Under the pieces are notes generated by a model. The model did not search any database. It was not told the DNA's origin and was given only the letters and a program-made list of their open reading frames with translations. From the NCBI GenBank assembly GCA_900754275.1, contig CAAECF010000013.1, positions 1-26,951 on the forward strand: a stretch of 26,951 nt of DNA. The letters are read 5' to 3'. Positions 5,902-13,468 of the stretch are shown here, one piece after another. A program made the position numbers and the translations under genes. Origin of the DNA: an uncultured Collinsella sp. (GTDB lineage Bacteria; Actinomycetota; Coriobacteriia; Coriobacteriales; Coriobacteriaceae). The number at the start of each line of letters is the position of its first letter. Within the stretch, counting starts at the first letter, position 1.

Positions 5902-8529
5902 CTACTCGGCGTCGGGAACCTCGTAGGTGGCCGCCGGCGTGTTGTCGCACACGACGGTAAAGCCACCGTCCTTGTCGACATCGACCGTCACCTGATCGCC
6001 CTCGCGCACCGTGCCGTCGATGATAGCGGCGGCGATGGCATCCACGACCTCGCGCTGAACCAGACGCTTGAGCGGACGGGCGCCAAAGACCGGGTCCAGG
6101 CCGCCCACGGCGAGCATCTGCTTGGCCGCCGGGGTGATGGCAAGCGTCATGCGCTCCTTGGCCAGACGCGCGCGGACGTCGGCGAGCTGGATGTCGACGA
6201 TCTTCTCGATCTGCGCCATACCGAGCGGATGGAACACCACGATATCGTCGATACGGTTGAGGAACTCGGGGCGGAAGGTCTGAGCCATGGCCGCGTTGAC
6301 CTGATGGCGCATCTCCTCCTCGTCCTTGCCGGATAGCTCGGCGATAGCCTTGGAGCCCACATTAGACGTCATGATAATGATCGTGTTCTTGAAGGACACC
6401 TGGCGACCCTGACCGTCGGTCAGGCGGCCGTCGTCGAGCACCTGTAGCAGCACGTTAAAGACATCTGGATGGGCCTTCTCCATCTCGTCGAGCAAGATCA
6501 CAGAGTACGGACGACGGCGCACGGCCTCGGTGAGCTGGCCGCCCTCGTCGTAGCCCACGTATCCCGGAGGCGCACCGATCAGACGCTGGACGCTGAACTT
6601 CTCCATGTACTCGGACATGTCGATACGCACGAGCGCGCGCTCGTCATCGAACAGGCACTCGGCAAGCGCCTTGGCGAGCTCGGTCTTACCCACGCCGGTG
6701 GGGCCCAGGAAGAAGAAGCTGCCGATGGGCTTGTCCGGATCGGAGAGGCCCGCACGGCTGCGGCGCACAGCTGCGGCAACGGCGGAGACGGCCTCGTCCT
6801 GGCCGATGACGCGCTTATGCAGCTCGCCCTCCAGACCCTTCAGCTTGTCGAGCTCACCCTGCATCATCTTGGAGACGGGCACGCCGGTCCAGGCGCTCAC
6901 GACCTCGGCGATCTCATCGGAGGTCACCTGTTCGTTGAGGCCCTCGCCGTCCTGCTGCTTTTGCGCCTCGAGCGCGGCCTCGGAATCCTGAATCTGCTGC
7001 TGCAGGCCCGGAATCACGGAGTAGCGCAGCTCGGACGCACGACCCAAATCGCCATTGCGCGTCGCGCGCTCCTCTTCGCTCTTGGCCTCGTCGAGCTGCC
7101 CCTTGAGCTCTTGCACGTGGTCGATGGCGTTCTTCTGGTTGAGCCAGCCGGCCTTTTGCACGTTAAGCTTTTCCTGGACCTCGGCAATCTCCTGGCGCAG
7201 GGCCTCCAGACGCTCCTTGGAGGCGTCATCGGTCTCTTTCATGAGCGCCTGTTCCTCGATCTGCAGCTGAGTGAGCTGACGCGTGGTGGCGTCGATCTCG
7301 ACCGGCATGCTGTCGAGTTCCATGCGCAGGCGGCTTGCCGCCTCATCGACCAAATCGATGGCCTTGTCGGGCAGGAAGCGGTCGGCGATGTAGCGATCGG
7401 AAAGGTCGGCGGCGGCCACGAGCGCGCTATCGGTGATGTGCACGCCGTGGAAGATCTCGTACTTCTCCTTCAGGCCACGCAGGATCGAGATGGTGTCCTC
7501 GACGGTAGGCTCGCTCACCATAACGGTCTGGAAACGACGCGCGAGCGCCGCGTCCTTCTCGATGTACTTGCGATATTCGTCGAGCGTGGTCGCGCCGATC
7601 GCGTGCAGGTCGCCACGAGCGAGCGCCGGTTTGAGGATGTTGCCGGCGTCCATGGAACCCTCGGTGGCACCCGCGCCCACGATGGTGTGGAGCTCATCGA
7701 TGAACAGGATGACCTTGCCCTCGGACTTCTGCACTTCCTTGAGCACGGCCTTTAAGCGGTCCTCGAACTCGCCGCGGTACTTGGCGCCGGCGACCAACGC
7801 GCTCATGTCGAGCTCGATGAGGTCGCGGTCGCGCAGGGTGCTCGGCACGTCGCCGGCCACGATACGCTGGGCGATGCCCTCGACGATGGCCGTCTTGCCG
7901 ACGCCCGGCTCGCCGATGAGCACGGGGTTGTTCTTGGTGCGGCGGGACAGGACCTGAATGGTACGGCGGATCTCGTCGGTACGGCCGATGACCGGGTCGA
8001 GCTTACCGGCGCGGGCGAGGTCGCAGATGTTGCGACCGTACTGCTCCAGCGCCTCAAACTGAGTCTTGTCCTCGGCAGACGTCACGCGGTCATCACCGCG
8101 CAGCTCCTCGTAGACCTGCTCGATGCGCTCCTTGGTGACGCCCGCGTCGCGCAGAACGCGGCCCGCCTCGCCCTTGTCCTCGGCAAGCGCCATCAACAGA
8201 TGCTCAGTCACCACAAAGCTGTCGCCCATCTTGGTGGCCTTCTTCTCGGCCTTCTCGATGACGCGGACGAGCTCGTTGGACAGGCCCATCTGCTGGCCCT
8301 CGCCCGAAACCTTGGGCGCGTGGTCGATGGCATCCTGTGTGGAGCGTGCGAGCTGAGCCGGGTCGGCACCGATGCGCTCGATGATCACGGAGATATTGCG
8401 CTCGCCGGCACCGAGCAGGGCAGACAGCAGGTGGATCGGCTCCACCGCGCCGGCCTGCGCATCGGCAGCCGTGCTCATGGCGGTCTGCAGCGCCTCGCGC
8501 GACGTCATTGCTAGCTTATCGATTCTCAT
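5902..8529 (-). CDS. clpB: ATP-dependent disaggregase ClpB
   Basis: 875 residues, full length. It holds an N-terminal Clp_N repeat domain (about 1-150), a first AAA+ domain with Walker A GEPGVGKT (206-213) and Walker B VILFIDELH (273-281), and a long coiled-coil middle domain (about 405-530, containing LNVQKAGWLNQKNAID). The second AAA+ domain has Walker A GPTGVGKT (609-616). The middle domain identifies ClpB rather than ClpA or ClpC. In the cytoplasm the hexamer threads aggregated proteins and hands them to DnaK, whose operon lies 7 kb away. The start ATG follows AGAGAGGTGATTCC. About 90 bp upstream is a 27-bp palindrome (8619-8645) with the same arms as the one upstream of dnaK, implying shared heat-shock control, probably by HspR. 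Confidence 0.98.
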   Translation of the reverse strand: MRIDKLAMTSREALQTAMSTAADAQAGAVEPIHLLSALLGAGERNISVIIERIGADPAQLARSTQDAIDHAPKVSGEGQQMGLSNELVRVIEKAEKKATKMGDSFVVTEHLLMALAEDKGEAGRVLRDAGVTKERIEQVYEELRGDDRVTSAEDKTQFEALEQYGRNICDLARAGKLDPVIGRTDEIRRTIQVLSRRTKNNPVLIGEPGVGKTAIVEGIAQRIVAGDVPSTLRDRDLIELDMSALVAGAKYRGEFEDRLKAVLKEVQKSEGKVILFIDELHTIVGAGATEGSMDAGNILKPALARGDLHAIGATTLDEYRKYIEKDAALARRFQTVMVSEPTVEDTISILRGLKEKYEIFHGVHITDSALVAAADLSDRYIADRFLPDKAIDLVDEAASRLRMELDSMPVEIDATTRQLTQLQIEEQALMKETDDASKERLEALRQEIAEVQEKLNVQKAGWLNQKNAIDHVQELKGQLDEAKSEEERATRNGDLGRASELRYSVIPGLQQQIQDSEAALEAQKQQDGEGLNEQVTSDEIAEVVSAWTGVPVSKMMQGELDKLKGLEGELHKRVIGQDEAVSAVAAAVRRSRAGLSDPDKPIGSFFFLGPTGVGKTELAKALAECLFDDERALVRIDMSEYMEKFSVQRLIGAPPGYVGYDEGGQLTEAVRRRPYSVILLDEMEKAHPDVFNVLLQVLDDGRLTDGQGRQVSFKNTIIIMTSNVGSKAIAELSGKDEEEMRHQVNAAMAQTFRPEFLNRIDDIVVFHPLGMAQIEKIVDIQLADVRARLAKERMTLAITPAAKQMLAVGGLDPVFGARPLKRLVQREVVDAIAAAIIDGTVREGDQVTVDVDKDGGFTVVCDNTPAATYEVPDAE

Positions 8530-8618
8530 GGAATCACCTCTCTTGGGGCGGCCGCCCTACGGGGCGGCTTCACGTTGTTCGAGAAGTATTGTTGCCAGCT
8601 TTGCGAGATCTTATACAT

Positions 8619-8645
8619 AAATCTAAGTCTCTATATATAAGATTT
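8619..8645 (-). promoter_or_regulatory. Heat-shock operator upstream of clpB (probable HspR site)
   Basis: The palindrome is AAATCTAAGTC-N5-ATATAAGATTT, with 11-bp arms. Both arms are identical, base for base, to those of the site at 17389-17415 upstream of dnaK; only the 5-bp centre differs. HspR is the clear candidate regulator because its gene ends the dnaK operon and HspR proteins control clpB and dnaK in other actinobacteria. The sequence differs from the Streptomyces HAIR consensus (CTTGAGT-N7-ACTCAAG), so assignment is by inference. A partial extra arm (GATCTTATACAT) lies at 8607-8618. Confidence 0.65.
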
Positions 8646-8707
8646 TATGAGTGATTAAGAGATAGGGGGCAGGCACGCTCACCCGCTACGGCCTCGTCCC
8701 CTCACTA

Positions 8708-8924
8708 TCTCGATCTGTAACATCTAGCGACCGTTTCCGGCTCCAGATGTTACAGATCGAGACGAATTGTTCAGCGGCGCCCGTTTGTCTCAATCTGTAA
8801 CATCTAGTCGGCAAATAGGGCTCTATCTGTTACAAATCGAGACGAACCGAAGACGCCCGAATCGAAAATCTAAATCTGTAACACCAAGCCCACTTTTAGC
8901 GGCCAAGATGTTACAGATCGAGAC
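8708..8924. repeat. Three tandem palindromic repeats (CTCGATCTGTAACATCT family)
   Basis: Three hairpin-forming units follow each other with a pitch of 80-81 bp. Unit 1 (8708-8762) has perfect 18-bp arms, TCTCGATCTGTAACATCT and its complement, around a 19-nt loop. Unit 2 (8787-8843) and unit 3 (8869-8924) have the same arm sequence with a few mismatches. Loops differ in sequence. They begin about 60 bp behind the clpB operator. No coding potential is seen. The first half of unit 3 (AAATCTAAATCTG) also loosely resembles the operator arm. Confidence 0.8.
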
Positions 8925-8932
8925 AAACCAAG

Positions 8933-8973
8933 AACCGCCACAAAGGTGCCCGTCCCCTTTGTGGCGGTTTTCG
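8933..8973 (+). terminator. Hairpin with T-tract, possible terminator
   Basis: A perfect 14-bp stem (8933-8946 with 8956-8969, AACCGCCACAAAGG) and a 9-nt loop are followed by a short T run. No plus-strand gene lies directly upstream, so it may be part of the repeat cluster. The fragment CACCTTTGTGGCGG recurs near 10084-10097. Confidence 0.45.
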
Positions 8974-9006
8974 ACAAAAAGAAGCCGCCCCGATAACAGA
9001 GGCGGC
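8973..9006 (-). terminator. Minus-strand terminator-like hairpin without an intact gene
   Basis: On the minus strand GCCGCC (9006-9001) pairs with GGCGGC (8989-8984), followed by TTCTTTTTGTC. It sits about 20 bp after a TAATAAATAG stop cluster at 9030-9021, as if a minus-strand gene once ended here; no intact gene is present. Confidence 0.4.
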
Positions 9007-9021
9007 ATCAAGCAAGCCTAT

Positions 9022-9056
9022 TTATTAGCGTCCCTCAAGACCCAACGAAAACGCAG
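9022..9056. repeat. 35-bp dispersed direct repeat, copy 1
   Basis: A 35-bp sequence beginning TTATTAGCGTCCCTCAAGAC recurs at 10108-10142 with 33 of 35 bases identical. The two copies bracket the gene at 9420-10067, and both are preceded by a CACAAAGG/CCTTTGTGG-type fragment. On the minus strand it reads like the last codons of a gene (RWVLRDAN then stop), possibly a relic. Confidence 0.6.
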
Positions 9057-9419
9057 CGATGGAATCGAGAACCGACAATAGCCCGTTCGCACAGATAGAG
9101 GCAGAGATTCAAGGTCAGAGTCCGGCTTAAACGGCTTAGCTATCGCACGTCACATTGTTCTCGTCGTCCCCCTATCATATTTATAGTGCTTATAGTGAAA
9201 ATAGTGAGTTTAGTGAGAAGAGTATCGCTCAAAACTCGTGGACTCAATTATTGACCTCACGCCCAGAATGAGTGGGGCAAATATTTCTATTAGAGGTCAA
9301 ATCGAAGCCCAATAGGGCCTTTTCACCCCGTCATTTCGATCGATCGCTTTCTTTTGAAGATTGTCGTAAGCTGGTATCACTTATCTTAATGAATGCATAC
9401 TATTTGCGAGGTACCCGCC
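9057..9419. other. Gene-free leader region with four 9-bp TAGTG repeats
   Basis: No supported gene lies here. At 9184-9219 the pentamer TAGTG occurs four times at exactly 9-bp spacing (9184, 9193, 9202, 9211), each followed by AT-rich bases; this looks like a multimeric protein-binding site or a direct-repeat array. TTTATAGT within it could serve as a -10 box, but no start site can be fixed. The remainder (9220-9407) is AT-rich leader to the gene at 9420. Confidence 0.5.
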
Positions 9420-10067
9420 GTGAAACGCTCCACCTATATCGGCCTGCTCGTCTTAGCGTTTGCGATTACCGCAGTCGGCGTAGGAATTATCTATCTCGCA
9501 TTTCTCCCCGCCTCTGCGACGCAGGCGGCGGTTGAGACCGTAAGCTATCCCATCGAGGTCCTCACCGATATCGTCAAACCCGATTCGGTCACCGTCGATT
9601 TTGACGGTACGCCCGCAGCGCTTGGTGTCAGCAACTATCCCCGCATCGAACTTGGGGCCAGACGCTACACCAAAGATGAGCAGCTTATCGGCAAGGCAAC
9701 CAGTTTACTCAAAGGCAAGACGTTTAAGCGGTGGTACGGCGCCGCAATATATCGAGCCAAGAATGGCCAAATGGTTGGCGGATATTATTCGACCCTTGAG
9801 CTCGATGCGGCAAACGGGAGCAAATTGTGCAACGTCTCATACGACCCCGGCTGCGTGGACAATGAAGGACCGGGGGTCTATATCTCGGATGGCGACGTAA
9901 TCTACGTCATGGAGGGCGACCAGACGGCAGTCGTCGATTTTATGGATCGGTGTACCGAGGATGCCTACGAACAAACCTGCGAGCCCGATCCGCAGACAGC
10001 GCGCAACAGTGGCTCGGCACGCACTTGGCTATTTGACGATGAAATAACCTGGACCCCATCGAAATAA
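9420..10067 (+). CDS. Membrane-anchored extracytoplasmic protein, unknown function
   Basis: 215 residues from GTG 9420, chosen because GAGG lies 8 bases upstream; an in-frame ATG at 9393 lacks a ribosome site. The N-terminus has a short basic start (VKRSTY) and one long hydrophobic helix to about residue 32 (IGLLVLAFAITAVGVGIIYL), either an uncleaved anchor or a signal peptide ending near ASA. The outer domain has beta-strand character and four Cys in two spaced pairs (CNVSYDPGC and CTEDAYEQTC) that could form disulfides. No catalytic motif is visible and the family is not recognised. It stands alone between repeat-rich gaps, bracketed by copies of a 35-bp repeat, which suggests an accessory gene. 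Confidence 0.75.
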   Translation: MKRSTYIGLLVLAFAITAVGVGIIYLAFLPASATQAAVETVSYPIEVLTDIVKPDSVTVDFDGTPAALGVSNYPRIELGARRYTKDEQLIGKATSLLKGKTFKRWYGAAIYRAKNGQMVGGYYSTLELDAANGSKLCNVSYDPGCVDNEGPGVYISDGDVIYVMEGDQTAVVDFMDRCTEDAYEQTCEPDPQTARNSGSARTWLFDDEITWTPSK

Positions 10068-10107
10068 GGTCCCGCCGGGCAGGCACCTTTGTGGCGGTCC
10101 CAGTCAA

Positions 10108-10142
10108 TTATTAGCGTCCCTCAAGACCCAACGAGAATGCAG
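10108..10142. repeat. 35-bp dispersed direct repeat, copy 2
   Basis: Matches 9022-9056 at 33 of 35 positions. Upstream at 10084-10097 is CACCTTTGTGGCGG, also found near copy 1, so the duplicated block was originally longer and has been rearranged or trimmed in one copy. Confidence 0.6.
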
Positions 10143-10149
10143 AAATGTA

Positions 10150-10223
10150 GCCCGGGGCTTACCCTTTCCCGAACGCGACCCTCGCGAAGCGCGTGAGCGG
10201 GCGGGAAAGGGTAAGCCCCGGGC
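10150..10223. repeat. Long perfect palindrome after the hydratase gene
   Basis: Perfect 22-bp arms at 10150-10171 and 10202-10223 (starting GCCCGGGGCTTACCC) surround a 30-bp GC-rich centre. It begins 15 bp beyond the stop codon of the hydratase gene on the minus strand. No T-tract follows on either strand, so it is a REP-like 3' stabilising or factor-dependent termination element rather than a standard terminator. Confidence 0.65.
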
Positions 10224-10238
10224 GGACAATTAAGTGCG

Positions 10239-12539
10239 TTACTCGGCAGCGGCCTTGAACTTGTTGTAGTTGATCAGGCAGCCGGCCTTGACGATGGCAC
10301 GCTCCTCTGCCGTCATATCGGCAATGTAAAGCTCAATCTGCTCGATCGCACCATCGGCGCGCACTACGTAGGCGGCGATGTCCTTTAGATCGCCATCGAG
10401 CGCGGCGCGGATACCCGGCACAAAGACGTAGTCGCCCACCTCAAAGTTGGGCTCGGCCTCCATCTGGAAGGGCACCATGCCCCAGTTCATCACGTTGGAG
10501 CGATAGCGCTTGGTGGCGTACTCGTGGACGATGTTGGCCAGGCCGCCGATCACGCGCTGGCAGCTCGCGGCCTGCTCGCGGGCAGAACCGTCGCCGGGCT
10601 TCTTGGCATAGAGCATGGAGCCGTACTCGGTCGCCTTGGCGTCGGCCGCGACACCAGCGCCGGCCAGTGCCTCAAACACACCGGCAAGCTCGGCATCGAG
10701 CGCGGCCAGGTCGCCCGCGGCCTCACCGGCCACACGGCGCTTTTCCACCGCGTCGACCTCCTTGGAGCGGCCCACGTAGGCCGGATCGCGGCGGCTAAGC
10801 GTAAACTCGGCCAGGCCCAGCGGGTTGGAGCGGAAGGAGCTCGTCTCACCCGAAGGAATGAGCTCGTCGGTCGTGGTGACCGGGTCCATGATCTTGGAGC
10901 ACACCTTGAGCAGGATATCGTCGCCGAGAGGCTCCATCGCGGGCCACGGCTTGATGTTGGGACCCTCGACCAGCTCGTCGGCAGGCTCCGCCTTGCCAAA
11001 GCCCCAGTACACGCGCTTTTTGTACGGCGCGTCGTCAAAGGTGTACTCGCAGGCCTCGTCCCAAGTCTCCTCGGGCAGGTCGGTCGCTGGCGTCAGGATG
11101 CCGCCGTTGGCAGCCGTCGCCGCAATGGAGCGGGCGTCCATCAGGGCCACGGCGCTCAGCTGGCCATTACCTGGCTTGGAACCCTCGCGGTTGGGAAAGT
11201 TGCGCGTGGTGTGGCGGATGGACAGGCCGTTGTTGGCAGGCGTGTCGCCCGCGCCGAAGCACGGGCCGCAGAATGCCGTGCGCACAATCGCGCCGGCCTC
11301 CATAAGGTCGTAGATGTAGCCGCGGCGTGTAAGCTCGAGCGCCACGGGCTGGCTCGTGGGGTAGACCGACAGCGAGAACTCGCCGCAGCCGGTGTTGGCA
11401 CCCTTGAGCACGCGGGCAGCCTGGACCACGGAGTCGTAGTTGCCGCCCGAGCAGCCGGCGATAACGCCCTGCTGCACGTGCAGCTTGCCGTCGACGATCT
11501 TGTCGAGCAGACTAAAGTGCGTCTTGCCCTCGCCGATCTTGGCGGCCTCAAGCTCCACCTCATGCAGGATGTCCTCGAGGTTCTCGTTGAGCTCGTCAAT
11601 CTCAAAGCCGTTGGAAGGATGGAACGGCAGCGCGATCATGGGCTTGATGCTCGACAGATCGACCTCGACGCAGCCGTCGTAGTAGGCAACATCGGCGGGC
11701 TTGAGCTCGCGGTAGTCGTCGCCGCGGCCGTGCATGGTCAGGAATGCGCGCGTGTCCTCGTCAGTGGCCCAGATGCTCGACAGGCAGGTGGTCTCGGTGG
11801 TCATGACGTCGACACCGTTGCGGTAGTCGGTCGTCATGCTCGCGATACCGGGGCCCACGAACTCCATGACCTTGTTCTTAACGTAACCCTTGGCAAAGAC
11901 GGCACGGATGATGGCGAGCGCCACGTCGTGCGGGCCGACGCCGGGGCGCGGGGCGCCCGTGAGGTAGATGGCGACGACGCCGGGATAGGCGACATCGTAG
12001 GTGTCGCGCAGCAGCTGCTTTGCCAGCTCGCCACCGCCCTCGCCCACGGCCATGGTGCCCAGAGCGCCGTAGCGGGTGTGCGAGTCGGAGCCCAGGATCA
12101 TCTTGCCGCAGCCGGCGAAGTTCTCACGCATAAAGGAGTGGATGACGGCGATGTGCGGCGGAACGAAGATGCCGCCATACTTCTTGGCCGCGGAAAGGCC
12201 AAAGACGTGATCGTCCTCGTTGATGGTGCCGCCCACGGCGCATAGCGAGTTATGGCAATTGGTGAGCACGTAGGGCAGCGGGAACTGCTCCATGCCCGAG
12301 GCGCGCGCCGTCTGGATGATGCCGACAAAGGTGATGTCGTGGCTCGCCATGGCGTCGAAGCGAATCTTGAGCGCCTCGGGATTGCCGGACGTATTGTGTG
12401 CCTGGAGGATCGAATACGCGATGGTACCGCGCTTGGCATCCTCGGGCGCCTGCGTAATACCGCGCTCGGCAGCCTCAGCCGCAGGCACAACCTCGCTGCC
12501 GCCGCGCAGGTAGATGCCGTCCTCGTACAGCTTGACCAT
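10239..12539 (-). CDS. Aconitase-superfamily hydratase (YbhJ-like)
   Basis: 766 residues from ATG 12539, chosen because GGGAGA lies just upstream; a GTG at 12641 would add 34 residues without a clear ribosome site. The aconitase fold is shown by SDSHTRYGALGTMAVGEGGG (about 151-170) and by the three expected Fe-S ligands: Cys362 in AGCSGGNYDS and Cys423/Cys426 in AFCGPCFGAGD, with spacing close to that of aconitase. The C-terminal swivel part carries KRYRSNVMNWGMVPFQ. The protein should be a [4Fe-4S] hydro-lyase, but the substrate is unknown; overall it resembles E. coli YbhJ rather than AcnA or AcnB, and isopropylmalate isomerase is unlikely at this length. It stands alone, so context gives no pathway. 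Confidence 0.85.
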   Translation of the reverse strand: MVKLYEDGIYLRGGSEVVPAAEAAERGITQAPEDAKRGTIAYSILQAHNTSGNPEALKIRFDAMASHDITFVGIIQTARASGMEQFPLPYVLTNCHNSLCAVGGTINEDDHVFGLSAAKKYGGIFVPPHIAVIHSFMRENFAGCGKMILGSDSHTRYGALGTMAVGEGGGELAKQLLRDTYDVAYPGVVAIYLTGAPRPGVGPHDVALAIIRAVFAKGYVKNKVMEFVGPGIASMTTDYRNGVDVMTTETTCLSSIWATDEDTRAFLTMHGRGDDYRELKPADVAYYDGCVEVDLSSIKPMIALPFHPSNGFEIDELNENLEDILHEVELEAAKIGEGKTHFSLLDKIVDGKLHVQQGVIAGCSGGNYDSVVQAARVLKGANTGCGEFSLSVYPTSQPVALELTRRGYIYDLMEAGAIVRTAFCGPCFGAGDTPANNGLSIRHTTRNFPNREGSKPGNGQLSAVALMDARSIAATAANGGILTPATDLPEETWDEACEYTFDDAPYKKRVYWGFGKAEPADELVEGPNIKPWPAMEPLGDDILLKVCSKIMDPVTTTDELIPSGETSSFRSNPLGLAEFTLSRRDPAYVGRSKEVDAVEKRRVAGEAAGDLAALDAELAGVFEALAGAGVAADAKATEYGSMLYAKKPGDGSAREQAASCQRVIGGLANIVHEYATKRYRSNVMNWGMVPFQMEAEPNFEVGDYVFVPGIRAALDGDLKDIAAYVVRADGAIEQIELYIADMTAEERAIVKAGCLINYNKFKAAAE

Positions 12540-12866
12540 ACTGTCTCCCACTCTGCCCAAGAGATTTGGGCGCATAGCATACATTCGTTCAATATCGTGC
12601 CATAGAACGGTTGCAAGTGGGTTACGAATCTGCACGTTCACTTTATCTCAGTAAAGTACATGACAAGCATCTTTCGCCAATCTCTTGACAAGGAGTGTCC
12701 CAAAGTGCCGGCACATAAGGAACGTCCCCAAGTGCCAAATACCGCAAGAGTGTCCCCCTTGACCACTCATTTAAGAACGTCCCCAATGACTACCGCATCC
12801 GGAGCAAGGCAACGCCGCAGGTAGAGGACGGACAGCGAGCGACGTCCAGGGCGAACAAGTTGGCAT
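12540..12866. repeat. Hydratase leader and intergenic region with four GTCCC boxes
   Basis: Nothing coding is supported. Between 12695 and 12783 four (G/A)(T/C)GTCCC boxes occur (12695, 12722, 12750, 12777), two followed by AAGTGCC. These are short degenerate repeats of a kind also seen as GGGAC/GTCCC at 21128-21160 and 26558-26614. The leader of the hydratase gene lies at 12540-12640; I cannot place its promoter with confidence. Confidence 0.4.
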
Positions 12867-12934
12867 GAAAAAGGCGAGGCATTGACCTTCTGGTCATGCC
12901 TCGCCTTTTGAATGACAAATTGTCGCCCTGGGCG
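12842..12934. terminator. Bidirectional terminator inside a ~45-bp-arm imperfect palindrome
   Basis: The core is an AAAAGGCGAGGCAT stem around a TTCT loop with T-runs on both sides (12867-12909), good for termination of the hspR operon on the minus strand. Similarity of the two halves extends outward to CCAGGGCGA / TCGCCCTGG, giving arms of about 45 bp in total (12842-12887 with 12892-12934) with scattered mismatches, so the whole element is larger than a usual terminator. Confidence 0.75.
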
Positions 12935-12950
12935 GCGCGCAGCGTCGGCC

Positions 12951-12980
12951 GGTTACGGCGTTTGGTAAAACGCCGTAACC
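12951..12980 (-). terminator. Perfect 13-bp hairpin abutting the hspR stop codon
   Basis: GGTTACGGCGTTT pairs with AAACGCCGTAACC around a GGTA loop. The stem overlaps the first base of the hspR stop codon. No T-tract follows, so it may protect the transcript 3' end or act together with the terminator at 12867-12909. Confidence 0.5.
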
Positions 12981-13396
12981 TAGAGATCCCCGCCGGCGCC
13001 CAAAAGTTTGCGCATGACCTGTTCGGGGTTAACTGAGCCGTCGCGCGGGGCCAGGGCGGTGATCTTCTTCTGCATCTTGTACTCGTGCAGCTCGTCCTCG
13101 AGCTGGCGCACGCGGGCACGGAGCTTTTCATTCTCGCGCTCGCGCTCCTCGGCACGCTCCTTCATATCGAGGATGCGCACCACGCCGGCAAGGTTGATGC
13201 CCTCGTCGGTCAGCTGGTTGATGAGCTCCAGGCGCTCGATATCGGCACGCGAATACAGGCGCGTATTGCCGCCCGAGCGCTGGGGGTTCACCAGGCCCTT
13301 GGACTCGTAGACGCGCAGAGTCTGCGGATGCATGCCGGTCAACTCGGCCGCCACGCTGATCATGTACAGCGGTTTATTCCTATTGTCCTCGGCCAT
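12980..13396 (-). CDS. hspR: Heat-shock repressor HspR (MerR family)
   Basis: 138 residues. A MerR-type winged helix covers about residues 8-75, with YMISVAAELTGMHPQTLRVYE forming the helix-turn-helix and the NTRLYSRADIERLELI segment the wing and next helix. A charged coiled coil follows (about 80-105, ERERENEKLRARVRQLEDEL) for dimerisation. There is no MerR metal-binding Cys set. HspR represses dnaK and clpB operons in actinobacteria and uses DnaK as co-repressor. Its place as last gene after dnaK, grpE and dnaJ is the classic one. Shared palindromes before dnaK (17389-17415) and clpB (8619-8645) are its likely targets. Confidence 0.95.
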   Translation of the reverse strand: MAEDNRNKPLYMISVAAELTGMHPQTLRVYESKGLVNPQRSGGNTRLYSRADIERLELINQLTDEGINLAGVVRILDMKERAEERERENEKLRARVRQLEDELHEYKMQKKITALAPRDGSVNPEQVMRKLLGAGGDL

Positions 13397-13468
13397 GCTA
13401 CCTGACCCCTTTCCGTCTCGTTATCGTCCATCATAAGCCCGCGGGCGCGGGCGTGCGCCACGACCGCC

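Noticed and set aside
6469..7755. 428-residue open frame on the plus strand opposite clpB
   Set aside because: It is the antisense shadow of a certain ClpB gene; high GC at third positions makes long reverse frames. No ribosome site or domain is seen.
8708..8924. Possible CRISPR array
   Set aside because: Only three units, each an inverted repeat with its own loop; no direct repeat-spacer layout and no cas genes. The same applies to 17541-17712.
8767..9081. 104-residue plus-strand frame across the hairpin array
   Set aside because: It runs through palindromic repeats and a terminator-like hairpin, has no ribosome site and shows no protein-like composition.
9022..10142. Composite transposon flanked by direct repeats
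   Set aside because: No transposase or terminal inverted repeats; the 35-bp repeats look like dispersed intergenic sequence.
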